A DNA stretch of 64,000 bases, from assembly GCA_002633025.1 (NCBI GenBank), contig NMRB01001592.1, forward strand, positions 49,501-113,500. The letters are read 5' to 3'. Shown here piece by piece: positions 11,949 to 24,824 of the stretch. Both the position numbers and the translations under genes were made by a program. The notes beneath the pieces were generated by a model. That model did not search any database and was not told the origin of the DNA. It saw only the letters and a program-made list of their open reading frames with translations. This DNA is from Notospermus geniculatus (taxonomy: Eukaryota > Nemertea > Pilidiophora > Heteronemertea > Lineidae). Position 1 is the stretch's first letter. Every line of letters begins with the position of its first letter.

Positions 11949-12944
11949 ACATGGTCTACACTCTCATACGAGATAGCAAGCGGCAGCCCACTCCCGTTTC
12001 CACTAGAGCAGTTCCCACTCTTGTGGAGTGGTTTCCACAGACATCATGGGTAAGGCCAGACTTTTTTTATAAGTTGGTTCGCGGATCCGCCGCCAGGGAA
12101 AAGGTTGTGAACAAGAAAAAAATAAAATCACTTTTTTTCCCAGTTCTCAGGTCCGCCGCACCGAAATATGCCAAAATGAAAAAAAAAATAAAATTTTATT
12201 TTTATTTTTTTCCCGCCGGAAGTTTCTATTCATAGATTCACGATAGTCCGAACACTGCCTCCTGTTGCTCATTTGCGGACTGCGTCCAGCATAGCAATAC
12301 GAGTCAGACGTTCGGACTAGATTCCCGAATGGAGATCGGCATTTTCGTTGCGTTGACGACAGTTCTCGGGAAAGATCGGGAACCAAGCATATCAAGATGG
12401 CGGCGTGGAGCGTGTCTGCGGCGCAAAAAAGACCAAGAATCTCGTGTTGTGCGAGGACTGTGTAATGATACCATACTGGCGAGTCCTAGCTTTGATATGA
12501 AACTTCCTGTGAGACTTGCGNAAATGGTCTTTCTCCAATTCTTCAAGTACCAGTAGAAGAACCCAAGCTCTGATATACAAATCCCCAACCTTCGATACTG
12601 CCATGCCAATAGTGATACCAATTTGTGTTCCAATCCATTTACTGCATGGTTGGCAGAGAACATGAGTGTCACCTTCAAGCATGTAGAGAGCTTTCAATAA
12701 TTCAGTATGACAGATATCAGATACTCATGTGATGATCAATACAAAAGGTGAAGCAGGACACCCAGTTGGTTTCCGTCCCAGATGGCACGAGGAGAAATCT
12801 ATCGGACAATGGCATTATCACTGCATGATTTCTGTCGAGCATAAACACCGTCGTAGTTACGGTATATCAACTGGCGTGGAGAATCAACAAGACCAATGTT
12901 ACCAGCTGATGAATACATGTAATTCAAGGTCTGTTTTATGAACT

Positions 12945-13467
12945 ACAGAAAGAAGCCTAGCGTACATTGGCCTTGCGACTGGAAGCAACTGAACGCAACA
13001 GTCGCTATCGATGTACACGTTCCGCACACATCGGTTACAGCAGGTCATTGCGGCAACAAGTGGCACAATTCAGTCTTCAATCTGAAACGCGCGCATCGGA
13101 CAGGCAATGGTAATGAATGCTACAAGGAAATTGTTGATGTCTTCTGATTGGACCACTCGGGAGTCATATGTGATAAACATTCAGGTGACCAGGTGTGCTC
13201 CACAAACGAGGAATTCATTGCCAGCGTGCGTACATCGGAAGCGACCGAAGACAATAGAACCAACCATTGGCAACAATGTACAACATGAGCAACTGGTTGA
13301 AACTAGCAGCAATGGTCAGCAATAGCGTTGCCGTGCGTGTACAATCGGTCTGTTTGAGCATCTGATCAGTTGCTGCTGGTTCCAGGTAGTCCCCAACCGT
13401 TGCCGGAAATGCCATATTGCCGGCAGATTTTGCTTCCAGTCGCAAGGCCGATGTACAGTAGGCTTTA
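12945..13467. repeat. Foldback element, arms about 40 bp
   Basis: GGCCTTGCGACTGGAAGCAA near 12970 is inverted near 13435. The ORFs between are on both strands and have no family resemblance, so I treat them as chance. Confidence 0.65.
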
Positions 13468-14124
13468 AGAAGTCTTTGCATAGTCACTACGTGTACCGGT
13501 ACCGGGTACTATTTTCATGACCAACAGATTTCAAATACACCAACTGACAGCCAACAGTCACCAGGGTAATTGTTCACGAAGTGACATTATTTTCGTGCCA
13601 CATCATTTCTTGTCACACGGGTTTATTCACTTAATATAGCACCAATTGGCACGAAATTTCACTAATAAGTGTAATGTAACGCCAAGTTATGTCTCTGATA
13701 GTAGAATTTACATATTATTCGCGTTTTTTTGAGAAATCGACACTTTTGTTTGGGGCATAATCGCCGATGTACATTGTATGGACGAATGTATACATCATCA
13801 TCAAACGGCATTTTTGTGTACAAAATAACGAGAGCATGCAAAAAAATCAGAAGAATATATCACCTTTACACAACGATGTGTATCACGATCTCCTCCCCTA
13901 TTTATTTTGAACCGTATGTAATCCTTCATCACCGAGAAATAAGCAGAAAAGTCCAGAATTGCCCCGTAGCAGACGAGTCAGGTCGCCATTTTGTTTGATC
14001 CACGCATAACCGACGTGTATGGAGATACGATGTGTGTACACATACGGTAGTGCACGAATGTTCAGGTAGCCTTCTTGGGACTAAAATAAAGGGATGCCTT
14101 ACAGTGTTGATGGTGAATATAGGC

Positions 14125-14225
14125 CATCGCCGCATTTGGGTTATCAGTATGGTCCAGTGGGTTCAGTGTTACGGCTATGGTTGTCTATGACCATGGGTTC
14201 GAGCCCGGGTGGTGGAAGAAATTTT
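14125..14225 (+). repeat. tRNA-like SINE head
   Basis: A-box-like TATGGTCCAGTGGGTTCA followed by a perfect B box, GGTTCGAGCCC. No pairing acceptor stem, so a SINE remnant rather than a functional tRNA. Confidence 0.45.
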
Positions 14226-15157
14226 TTTCTCCATTTCTTTTCTTTTAGGCCTATTCACAAAGATTTTCTCTGTTTGGATGTAAGGACTTGTCCTGCTATC
14301 GATTTTCTTTCCGCTGCCCAAATCAAACATCTATACCCCCAGCAACTAACTGCAGTCTCATGATCTGAACGTCACTTCGTGAACCCGGTCGTCACCAGGC
14401 TTGTTACTAAATTAGTCGGCCAATGGAAGAAAATCCATTTAGTCCACAGAAAAACACAAATAAATCACTTCCTTGTTGGACGAGTTCTCCTCAGATTGAG
14501 GGTGGGAAAACCAAGGCAAACACTTGACGCCAAACGCTTTAATCCAACCAACTTCCTCAATTCCCAAACCAGCAAAATTATTCATTCCATTGCACAAACT
14601 GGAAGGATTCAGTTGTGCAGTAATTAGTGTTTGAATTAGGCCAATTAATTCCATCTGGAACTTGAGATATACTAAATTGTCGAGCCAGCCAATCTATGTT
14701 GTACTTGAGCTGCATGGATATTCTAAGGATTTATCACTGCTTGGCCTGTCTGTGAGTGTGAGCATTTGTCAGTGGGTAATCAACTGCCAAGAGATATCAG
14801 AGAAAGGTTTTCTTCAGAATAAGGATTAACACACACTTGGTTCTGTGGGGAGGATATCTTGACAAGCTTGATCCACGGACTACATGTACCATCACTATAA
14901 ACCCAAGACACTGTATCTTGTGCCCAGGCCGGCAACGGTGACAAGTGGACATAACGATTGAGGATTGATGTGTCCACTGACAGTGGTGGTGATCTTCTGA
15001 AAAATGTCATGGACTTTTTTGCACCAATGGACACTGTAACGCCTGACACCCATGAGATGAAAAGTCGCCACCAGCAACATTGAGGTATTCAGCATCAGAT
15101 TTTTATTACCACACGCGAGTGAACGGAACAATTTCCAGTAAGTGGTTCAAATCAATC

Positions 15158-15793
15158 ATGGCTACGAGCTACATTATTTTAGACGTGTTGCCTACATGCA
15201 CCGAGATCATGCCTCAAGAGATTCTGAGACTAGCGGCCCTGAAGCTCAACGGCACCACGCTCGAGCCAGAAGCTGCTTTCCTACAGTATATCAAACCAGT
15301 TCATCACATACACGAAAATAACGAACCTTGCATGTTGATAGTCGAGTCTTCGGCGCCGTTTGCACATAGAATTGACATTAAAAATGTCGAACAACGTTTT
15401 GACCAGTGGAGAACCAGCAACTGCTGCCATGAAGCCGCCGCCTCTAGTGTGAGTGTTTTCAACTCCAGACATATGCACGCCTTACTAAGCGAAAGTTATG
15501 CTACGCACAATATTAGCTTTGAACTTGGTGCACCACCGCTGTTTCTTCGGGAAATTTACGCGAGGCATTTTTCCATTCAGAATACTGGATTACTGGGTGC
15601 GAGGAGTATCTACCATAGACTGAGGATTGATGAGGATGAGGACATTGGGGAGGACAGTCCATTTTTTATGTTCAGCCACAAAAATCTGAAAGAGTGTCGA
15701 ATGATGGCAAGGACTTTCCAAGCGTTGGTGAAAAATGGGGTGGACCTGACCGCATTTTGTGAACAAGAAATTAAACATGAAACCGATGCCTAG
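15158..15793 (+). CDS. Intronless ORF, probable catalytically dead DEDD-exonuclease-like protein
   Basis: 211 aa from an ATG with good context (A at -3, G at +4). The open frame extends 26 codons upstream without another ATG. The pattern resembles the RNase T/ExoIII fold: IILDVLPTCTE at residues 6-16 where DxE is expected, LRLAALKLNGTTLEPE, a FLQYIKPVH beta segment, FNSRHM where HNxxFD is expected, and SHKNLKECRMM where H-x4-D is expected. Asp9 of the first motif remains, but its Glu partner and the later Asp residues are replaced, so nuclease activity is unlikely. The family call is pattern-based and tentative. The lack of introns between two intron-rich genes fits a retrocopy or a lineage-specific gene. 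A domain search would settle it. Confidence 0.45.
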   Translation: MATSYIILDVLPTCTEIMPQEILRLAALKLNGTTLEPEAAFLQYIKPVHHIHENNEPCMLIVESSAPFAHRIDIKNVEQRFDQWRTSNCCHEAAASSVSVFNSRHMHALLSESYATHNISFELGAPPLFLREIYARHFSIQNTGLLGARSIYHRLRIDEDEDIGEDSPFFMFSHKNLKECRMMARTFQALVKNGVDLTAFCEQEIKHETDA

Positions 15794-16796
15794 GTCAAAA
15801 TTCTTACTTCTGACAAGGAGTGAAAGAAGGGACCGCTTCAATGGCGCTCAGAGTCTACCCATAAGTGGCTCACACCTCCCAACATGTCCAACCATGGGAA
15901 ATGCTGTTTTTATGTCATTGTCGAAATGTCGAATTCTTCAGTAGTGGGCGAACACGGTCCTGACCCTTTCCAAGGATCCAGGAGTGCCTCTACTAAAGTC
16001 CAGCCACGTCTAACTTCGATCCAATGGAATGGGGAAGTCAGGAAATACAAATGTAATACATAAATTTCCAGTTTTCAATTATGTCATTCAGCCAGCGTAA
16101 ACGAAAACGGAATAGAGTATCATCTGACCGTGCTGTTGATCAGTTTATTCAAGAGTTGCATGTGATTTAAAAGATCCATGGAAAACTATTGCCTAACTCC
16201 GCATTCGTTGGGTCGAAGTTGAGGCCAGACTTTAAATACCGGTACATTGTATGAAGGGAGAAGGCAGCTGATTCCAACCTAATTCGCACACTTCATGAAC
16301 TTTTGATTCCAGAATTAGGCCTTTTAACCAAGTTGGGATTTGCCATTCTCCAATCTCAGTCTCTATCGATATTGAAATGAAGTGGAATTACACCACATTA
16401 AGTGACAGGTATAGAAAAATATTTCAAAATATGACGGGTGAGTGATTGGATTTGATCAAAGGTTTGTGGCATATAACGAACCAATCATTTCTAGCTATCA
16501 TCATCGACCGGTCCACAGGCGGTAGCCATCTTTGGTTGCCTAGCAATCGATGATAGATCAATAGGGAATTCTGCCTCCGGGCGTGCCCTGATTACTTCCA
16601 TGTGAAATCAAGTCCGTGATTGGTCCACCTGGATTGAATGTGGACTTATGTACGGACTGTGAGTCAAATGGAATACTAGTGTGCATGTACAACACCGCAT
16701 GTGTTCAGATGCAACAATTGTCTGTTGAGGTGCAGGGATTATGATTAACAGCTGTCACTGAACCAACTGCACAGTCCATTGCGATGGGACAGTAAA

Positions 16797-17384
16797 GGTG
16801 CCGCTCCACGACAGTTTTCTGTCGACAGTTTTCTGTCAGATAGTAACTGTCCTAAGACTATTCCGTGGAGGTGTTCAGCTAGTGACTGTATGACAGCAAA
16901 ATTGCTGTCATACAGTCACTAGTGAGGTTTCGGAAGCACCCGGTTAGGCCCTACGACGACGTTTATCTATTGTGTGGGTATACCCATTAGATAAACGTTG
17001 TCGTATGGCCTAACCGGGCGCTTGCGAAACCTCACTATTAGATGAACAACTTGCACGGGATCATTGGACAGTTACTATCTGGCAGCAAATTGCTGTCATA
17101 CAGTCACTAGCTGAACAACTTCCACAGGATTGGACAGTTACATTGTAAGGCGCCGCTCCACGTGACAGTTTTCTGTCGAAAGTTTGCTGTCAGATAGTCA
17201 ATTATTGCTCTCAGACAGCAATAACTGCTGTCATACAGTACTGTATGACAGCAATTATTTGCTGTCTGACAGCAATAATCGACTATCTGACAGCAAACTT
17301 TCAATAGAAAACTGTCACGTGGAGCGGCGCCTTTACTATCTGGCAGCAAACTTTCGACAGAAAACTGTCATGTGGAGCGGTACC
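16797..17384. repeat. Foldback element family D (nested, composite)
   Basis: Ends are inverted copies of GCCGCTCCACGTGACAGTTTTCTGTC. Internal blocks of CTGTCATACAGTCACTAG and AACTTTCGACAGAAAACTGT recur in both orientations, giving several stacked hairpins. A second, simpler copy is at 25832-26009. It sits inside a SINE-type tail and itself contains the insertion at 16923-17037. Confidence 0.8.
16923..17037. repeat. Palindromic element family E inserted in family D
   Basis: Arms of roughly 50 bp (GAGGTTTCGGAAGCACCCGG inverted as CCGGGCGCTTGCGAAACCTC) around GTGTGGGTATACCCAT. A half copy is at 51892-51960. Its position inside family D shows the order of insertion. Confidence 0.85.
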
Positions 17385-17972
17385 ATGTGTACCTTGCAAA
17401 GGCACGTAAAAGACCCCAAATTTGGCATAAACATAAATGTAGTAGAGGTATCTACTGGAAGTGCACACATTAGCCAAGCATGTCACACTGAGTGACAGTG
17501 GCGACACTCAGCTCACCATCAATGACTTTCCAGTTCTGAGAACTTCTGAGCCCATTTGGGATCGGTGTTTTTCTTTACGCCCACCAAATGACTCACCGTT
17601 CCTTGCATTGATTTTTTAATGCCAGGCAGGCTTTCCAATTGGTCACTCAGTGGGTGGACTCAAATCCAATCTGCATCAAGTGCAGGACACTGAATGGGGA
17701 GACATGGCCTATAACCACTTGGACCACAGAACATACACCGCTCCATTGCCATTCAGACGAATAGCTTTTCAATTATGCAGACAGTGCATATCTAGCGGAA
17801 GAGGATGTGGTTGAATTCACGGTCTGATTATGATGGTCAATGGAATCACGCTGGCCCGGGAGCTCCTGGGGTTACACCCCAAACAAGTGGTCTTCCTGTT
17901 GCAGGTATTGAGACAGCCATTGTGGCTATAGGTCTCCGACAAAAAACAACCACAGCCCCACAGCATGGCCTG

Positions 17973-18001
17973 NNNNNNNNNNNNNNNNNNNNNNNNNNNN
18001 N
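17973..18001. other. Assembly gap of 29 N
   Basis: Run of undetermined bases in the intergenic region. Confidence 0.99.
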
Positions 18002-20197
18002 GTTATGATGAACATCTTGCTAAAAGGAGCACGGTATTGCCACTTTTTCTCGACAGTCGGCGCCACCGCGCCACTCTCCAACCCAAGGGTCTGACTACGT
18101 CTCGGCGAATGACCCGATTTACTGCGTACATTTTTGTAATGGATTTTTGTAGTTCGTCTTACTGCCGCTAGGTGGCTCCCTCTACGGCGGCAGTCAAATA
18201 ATGCATTTGAGATCCAATACCGTGCTCCATTAAACAAAGCTGAATGCCAGAAGTGTAAGTAGGCGGAGGCCCTGCTAAAATTCCCACCCCTTAAAAATCT
18301 TTCAGATGGCACGTAGGGAAGACCAAAGACCTACCTTTATTATCGGTAGGCCTACTAAGCCAGGCACATTGCACAGACATACATGCAGGAAGACTCAAGT
18401 TTTTCATCATACACAGCCCCCTCTAACATACCAAACGATACCACAGTAAAATTCCTGATGTCCTTCAGTATCGTGAAAGTGTTTGACAATAATTATTCAC
18501 CCAGTCCTGAAGAGGATGACAAGCATTGATCAGTAGCCAGGTTGTGGGGTTAATGGCCCGATCACTATAGGGACGGCCAAGTTTTAGGAAGTCAACATTC
18601 CACTTCAAAGCTGGCTCTTCAGTCTCATGTCCTTTAGAATTCAAATACATGGTGTGTTTATCATGCTGAGTGCACTCGTGGACGAATGGTAAATGACGTC
18701 CTGTGTATAGTCAAGTGTACCAGGATCAATGTTGTCTGGATGGACTGTACCCAGGGTACAATTTGTCCTGAAGACCGTACCCAGGTTCTTATACATGTAC
18801 CCGGTAGGCCTATATTTGCACCTACATGTACAATGTAAGGAAGATCATTTGTTTCAAGTGCCACCATCTTGTCGTTTACATGTATGTTTGTCACATGGCT
18901 GCATGGTACACCAACCTGGTGCATAAAATATGCAGGCTTTGGAAAGACAAACTGTACCCTTGGCCTGTACTTGGGTACAGTTCATCAGGCAACATATTTT
19001 TTCCTGGGTACAGATTCACTTTCACTCCTCTCCTGTACATGTATATGCCCACTAAAAGTGAAATCTCTACTCATTTTGGCGTACTAAAGCCCCCGTCACA
19101 TATCCGGCGGGCCCCGTACGATTTCCCCCACCTAGCAGCTTGCCGTGGATTTTAGAAACAGTACGGGTCCATTACCATTTTCATTTTCATGTTCATTTTC
19201 ATTTCCACGGTTTTCATTCCCCGGGGATCATGGCAATCTGTCTGTTTTTACTCGCCGTACGGGCCCCGGAGTGTATGGACGGGGCTTAACGACAACTGAG
19301 GTAGAACGTGTGGGGTACACTTTGACTACCCAAGACAGTATCCATTCCGACATTATCACCACCTACATGTATGTACATACATGTACATGTACCTGTGGAT
19401 GAAATTATGATGTTTGGAATGATAAACATTCATAATGTAAATATTCTTTGTGTTCATTGTTGATTTTTAAAAAAAATATCAGTTGCTACTGAGTGAGTAA
19501 CCAGGCCCCCAGGTGTTGCTGGGGCGATAAATCATCTAATGAATGGCATGGAATGCCATGTAAATGCATCCAATCCCCCTGCACAAGCTGGAAAATTCCT
19601 CAGGGTCACCTGACCAATATGTTGATAATCCAACTGATTCAAATAGTGCAAAATTTAGACTCGGTAGATGGTAAACAGGTCGGTTGAACCTGCCATTTGA
19701 CCGAGCTGTGCAAACACAACCACAGACAATCCGGTGGTAATTCCAGTGGTATTTTTGACCCCAAGGGGTAAAGATGGGCTGAGACAGGTGTTCAACACAG
19801 AACCAGCAGAATCCATGGAAGGCAATGCATTGACAAGTGATGAGCTTATCCCATCTGCCAGACTGATAAAAATTATTTCCACTTTTAGAACTTCCGTCAC
19901 ACACCACAAAGAGATTTACCCAAAATGGCTAACGCTAACCCTTGGATAAGAAGCCAAAAATGTGGAGTCCCATTTTAGTAGCAATTTTCCCCATTCAATG
20001 GAATTAGGAATGTTATTGTCAATATAGGGCCACAATGGAATTGAGTGTTTTTCAATACAACCCATAAGGTTCACATGAAAGTTTCATGGCTTGATCAATG
20101 TCCAAGCTAATGAGTTGTCTGTGAAGTCTACGACGCATGTACCAAGATGCCATGCAGATTGGCATGATTGGGAAGTCTTAGCCCACCTAAGAAGACA

Positions 20198-20285
20198 CAC
20201 CTGTTAGCTCAAGGGGTAGAGCATTGTGCACTAAACATGCTATTAAAGCATACACGGCAGAAGGTCCCCAGTTCCAATTCCAGTG
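20198..20285 (+). repeat. tRNA-like SINE head
   Basis: TAGCTCAAGGGGTAGAGCAT (A box) and GGTCCCCAGTTCCAATTCC (degenerate B box) spaced as in a tRNA. The anticodon arm is distorted, so a SINE rather than a functional tRNA. Confidence 0.55.
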
Positions 20286-20392
20286 TGTCTCTTCATTTAC
20301 ACTAGCGGTACAGAACACTGCCATGACCGTCCAACTCCCAAGTCCTCAATCATGTCAAAGGCTTGCTCCTTTATAGTCTCGCGCAGCCAGAC

Positions 20393-20432
20393 CCTCGGTC
20401 TCCCCACCGAGGGTCTGGCTGCAACATCCAAA
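20393..20432. repeat. Short perfect hairpin
   Basis: 17-bp arms GCAGCCAGACCCTCGGT and its exact reverse complement around CTCCCC. Related text near 2895 suggests a dispersed foldback remnant. Confidence 0.7.
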
Positions 20433-20739
20433 ACTTGTGTGATGCTGCTCTGTGCATGCCTGGCGTCAGTCACGTGATCTTCCAATAGAGCACTGCCAGT
20501 TTGCAATCATATGACACAACCGTCCAAGATAACATGGCCAATCAGCATGGCTGTAACATCTGAATTCACAGTCGACCAATCAACGTTGATACCACCTGGG
20601 TCGGAATTCTGGTAACAAAAATTGGCAACGCTGTCAGTCTCTGTAATGCTGCGTACATTGTAGTTCGCCCATGCATTTACCGTACAGAGACTGAGCGCCG
20701 AAGTCTAGCTCCTTTATTGGCAACTGCTTAGTTTCAATG

Positions 20740-20928
20740 GGAGACTTTCCTACCGTTAGAGGCCACCACTAGTTAGCGGTCCTAGAACGTCATGAAGTCT
20801 GACACCACAAAAAAGTGCACACCACAACGTCATCCATAATGACGCGGAGGCCATGGCTTACGTCTGTGACGCCAATTTTTGTGACGTTCTAAGACCTGGC
20901 AGCCTCTAACGGCAGGAAAGTCTCCCAT
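20740..20928. repeat. Foldback element family F, copy 1
   Basis: Inverted ends GGGAGACTTTCCTACCGTTA and TAACGGCAGGAAAGTCTCCC, continuing inward for about 50 bp. A longer relative occupies 26306-26697. Confidence 0.8.
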
Positions 20929-22186
20929 TTCCTCATGTCTGTTCACAAGATAAGTGGAGTTGGTTGAAAGTTGCGGCAAACAGGCTGTCAATGTGAGATC
21001 TGCCTAATTGCGAATGCTGGCGATTCAAACCCTAGCTACAATTCAGGAGTAGCCGTTGGTGCGAGAAAACCAATTTCGACATTTTACCACTTTACATGTA
21101 CATGTACACACGAGCTGATGGCAAAGCGACGTCACCTTTATTTACAATGTACAATGAACTCAGTCAGCGACAGTCCCGCAGGCATTTTGGAACAAACATC
21201 AGCACACATCCTGACTTAAACAGGGCTGTACACCTTATAGCAATGTCTTAATGGAAATCTCTGGTTCGACAGCTCAATGACATGCCTACAACTTTTGCAG
21301 AAGTACATGTACATATCAATTTTCAACGGCATTTAATCTGAAAATCAGGTTAGGAGCATATCAATTGATTTGTTTTAGTTTACTATACAAGGGGACATGA
21401 GGGACAGTCATGTACTTAACATACGAGGTACGATGATGCAATTTTGCTACATGTACATGTAGGCTTCAGTGACAAAGAGAAAGCCGTGGGCTCAGGGACA
21501 GGAATTCCCATGTGATCCGATCTAGCAAAAGTAGGCGCATGTTGCAACTGAGGAAAGGGTTAACAGCCTTACAAACAATAGCTGAAATATGTACGTCTCT
21601 GCAGGCTGACAAAGTGGACAGCATGATAGTTAGAGTAAACTGATGAATAGTAATGATCACCTGTGACATGCGCCTACTTTTGCTGGATCAGGACACATAT
21701 GTCAAGGAATACGGTTTATCTTTTCGTTAGCCTTTCCTGAAAGTAAATGATACTCCTGAACAGGTACATTTGACAACATGCTCTTACACCATTTTGGGCC
21801 ACGTTTTCTGGGGACATAACCATATTAGGCAAGTTGTTGCCACATGGACAGTATACTGTATTCTTTGAACCAATATAAAAACATACATACAGTACACTTT
21901 ATGCCGAATAGTTAATACCGAGGTATTAAAAAATGAATTCCATGAACGAGTTGCCTTGTCCCAAACTAGTCAGGATCTGCACAGTCATGGCAGCACTTTT
22001 GTGATTGTCGCTACAGAACACCTTGTGTAAGACAGGCTTCACGTTACTCCAAAGCGTTGTCCGGTCCGGTATCTTGAAGCGGCTCTGCTGTCAGTGTCAT
22101 TCTGATCTGCTGCTGCTCCTGCATCATTTCCCAGTTTTGAAAACTACATGTAGGCCTAGGAGCTCACAGGGACCTGACGCAAGATA

Positions 22187-22292
22187 GTATTAGTAAAAGC
22201 TAGGGTTATAACCCTAATTAATTTAATATTAGGGTTATAACCCTAATATACGGTATTAGGATTATAACCCTAGCTTTTACTCTCTTGCGTAG
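22187..22292. repeat. Palindromic element built of TTAGGGTTATAACCCTAA
   Basis: Ends GTAAAAGCTAGGGTTATAAC and its complement, with two further TTATAACCCTAAT palindromes inside. It contains telomere-like TTAGGG but not as a tandem array, so it is not an interstitial telomere. Confidence 0.7.
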
Positions 22293-22816
22293 GCCTACAG
22301 CAAATTGATTAGGCCTATGACCATCTTGTATTGCAACACTGCCTCTAATACTAACCTTAGTTAATACTTGCTGTATATGACTTCACATTCAATCATACCA
22401 TACCATGATACAATGTATGCAACTATGCTCATGTGCTATGCATAGCTTGTGTCATATGCACGCATTGCATGTGTACAAAAACTACACAAAAGTTGACGAT
22501 GCGGCCAGTTTGTTGACACTGCGTAGAGAGTGATTTAAAAACCTCTGATCAGTACATGAAAAGAAAACCACACATCTTAACCATCGGAATCTCACAAAGG
22601 AACATAATAATCGACATATACTCACTTATAAACACATCATATCCATGAAATAAGGTGAAAATTACTCGCAGTTGTCCACTGGCTCGAAATAGAACTTGGC
22701 CATAGATCACGTGACATCAATTAGTTCGGGAGGTGCTGCCATCTATGAGCCAGGAGTAAAACTAATGAGTCAAGGGTCCTGCCTCAGTCAGTCAAGGTCT
22801 CCAGCCTCAGATAAAG

Positions 22817-22983
22817 CAGAGGCGTAGCTAGAGGGGGGCAGGGGGGGCTAATGCCCCCCCAGGTGGTCCGGAAAAATGTGTTTTTCATGCACATTTTGAC
22901 CGAAAATTAGCAAAATATGGTCTTTTGATCCCCCAGAGGACCTTTTGCCCCCCCTGGCCAAAAAAGCTAGCTACGCCCCTAGC
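22817..22983. repeat. Foldback element with GCGTAGCTAG ends
   Basis: Starts GAGGCGTAGCTAGAGGGG and ends with the inverted CTAGCTACGCCCCT. G- and C-runs lie just inside each end. Resembles family C in layout but not in interior sequence. Confidence 0.7.
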
Positions 22984-23626
22984 CCTGTAAAGGTCATTTC
23001 ACCCGTTGTGACAGGGTTCAAAGTCCCCTGGAATCAAAGTCCGGTCTTATTGTTCAGCGGGGGATCAGAATATATGGCTGTAGAGACCATGATCATTCGA
23101 ATATAGCCTGACATTACAATAGCGGGTTATTGTTTGGCGGACTTTCATTCCTAGAACGTTGATTCCTGTCACACCTGTTATCTTGCCTCCCTTATATTTT
23201 TAGGGGACCCAAACATACCCAACATTCTAAATACTATAGGCCTATATTCCCATTGAATATGGCTATACACGCACACACATAGCCCACAGTTGAAATGACA
23301 ATTCAAGTCACTATTTGCAGAGGGTATTGAACAACAAAGAGACAATAAACATAGCAACTTTTGCAACGGCCCGGTTCGCCTATGACAGTATGGAGTGGGG
23401 ATTCTTTCCTTTGTTAAAAAGCCTGCTTGAACAGTAAGTGAATCACCACAAAACTCTGTCATAGGCCTAACAAAGATATTGCGATAACTCCTAATTTGTA
23501 ATGTTGTCAAGAGTACTATGGAAAGCTCTGGTCGAGCACCTTTTTGGTCAGAATTAAAAAATTCATAATTGCTTTATTGAGAATTACAGTACCGGTACAT
23601 CAAATGTCGGATTTAATGGGTTAATG

Positions 23627-23719
23627 TTTCATAAAGTGACTTTAAGCTAATGGTACCTTTAACCAAATGGAAAATGCATTGAGTTAATGGTACCATTAGC
23701 TTAAAGTCACTTTATGAAA
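23627..23719. repeat. Hairpin element with 31-bp perfect arms
   Basis: TTTCATAAAGTGACTTTAAG... at 23627 is exactly inverted ending at 23719, around a 31-bp loop. MITE-like. Confidence 0.85.
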
Positions 23720-24824
23720 TAGGCCCCAGGATTTGGGTACGGCAGACACCTTGGGATTTGTACTCCATGTCTTGACCTCCCAACGCTGTTTGTTAGCACA
23801 ATTGTCAGGAAGCTGATGTTTTCATCAGAAGCAAACAAGGTAATCATGATCCTCTTGAGCAAAGTCCTGCTTCTCTTCAGTATTAATTGCCTAAGTGGGA
23901 TTTCCATTCTGTCTCTCTGAGGAAGATTTCAGACAATCCCAGACCAACATGCCAATACCCTGTAATGATCTATAAGCGATACGTTGTTAGCTTTCGAATG
24001 ACAAACAAGTTGGATGTTCTCAAATTATTTTATTTTAACAAAATATACATACATTTAAATACACAAACAGTTTACGCGTTATTGACCCACCTGGCACCAA
24101 ACTTAAACACATACACTAATGATCAAGGACTTGGACATGATAGTGCGTATGGTACGGTACTGATATTCTAATGTTATTTTGAGGAGAATGTAGAGTAGAG
24201 GTATATATGGCCTAGTTTTTTTCAATATTAATAGTTTACTGCAATCATCTAAAAGTGAACTCCACTCATCTGAAAGTGGGCTCAAAGGTTTAGGTAAGCC
24301 AAAAATTTTAAGGAAATATCAGTGACAGTTATTAATTTGTTATCAATCGTATCACTAAGATATCGAAATTCTAGTAGATATTCTTGACATGATGATAAAG
24401 TTCATGTATACGTATGTTTTTCTACTCCAAGGCCATAATTTAAAGTGAATAAAAATATATCCGTCCACACATAGTGATGATGAAGAAAGTTGTGTCAAAG
24501 TCAAATGTAAGGATGTAAGGAGTCACCCTTAAAAGTACAACTGGATGCAACCTTCCAGGTGAACATACCTACTACTCCTAAGAAATTAATAAATCTAATA
24601 TCATAAATATTGGCATATTGCATGGACAATTGAGGAACATATTAATTGCAGAAAATCTGAATGACTTCAAGAATTCCTCAGTGCTCTTACACCAAGTCTT
24701 AGCCTCCTTGCCTCTGAATTTCACATTCACCAAGCACTGATCAATGGAAATAGGTGGCAACCAATCACTGAAGCAATCAATAAAAGGCCAAAAGACATGA
24801 CTACCATACAGTAAATAATGCCCC

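Larger units (their letters stand above)
9856..15157. other. 5' flank of SIPA1L; no gene supported
   Basis: Region between the first recognised SIPA1L coding exon and the plus-strand exonuclease-like ORF. It contains family A and family C repeats (10614-11127), foldbacks at 11611-11948 and 12945-13467, an A/T-rich tract near 12110-12230 and a tRNA-like SINE near 14125. A single ambiguous base lies at 12521. SIPA1L 5' UTR exons may be here but I cannot place them. Confidence 0.6.

Noticed and set aside
13215-13487. 90-codon minus ORF with hydrophobic segment
   Set aside because: Lies inside a foldback element (12945-13467); no homology or splice support.
19536-19949. Candidate gene from three long overlapping frames
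   Set aside because: Three frames on two strands are open over the same bases, which points to low stop density rather than coding.
22187-22292. Interstitial telomere array
   Set aside because: The TTAGGG words are in inverted, not tandem, arrangement.
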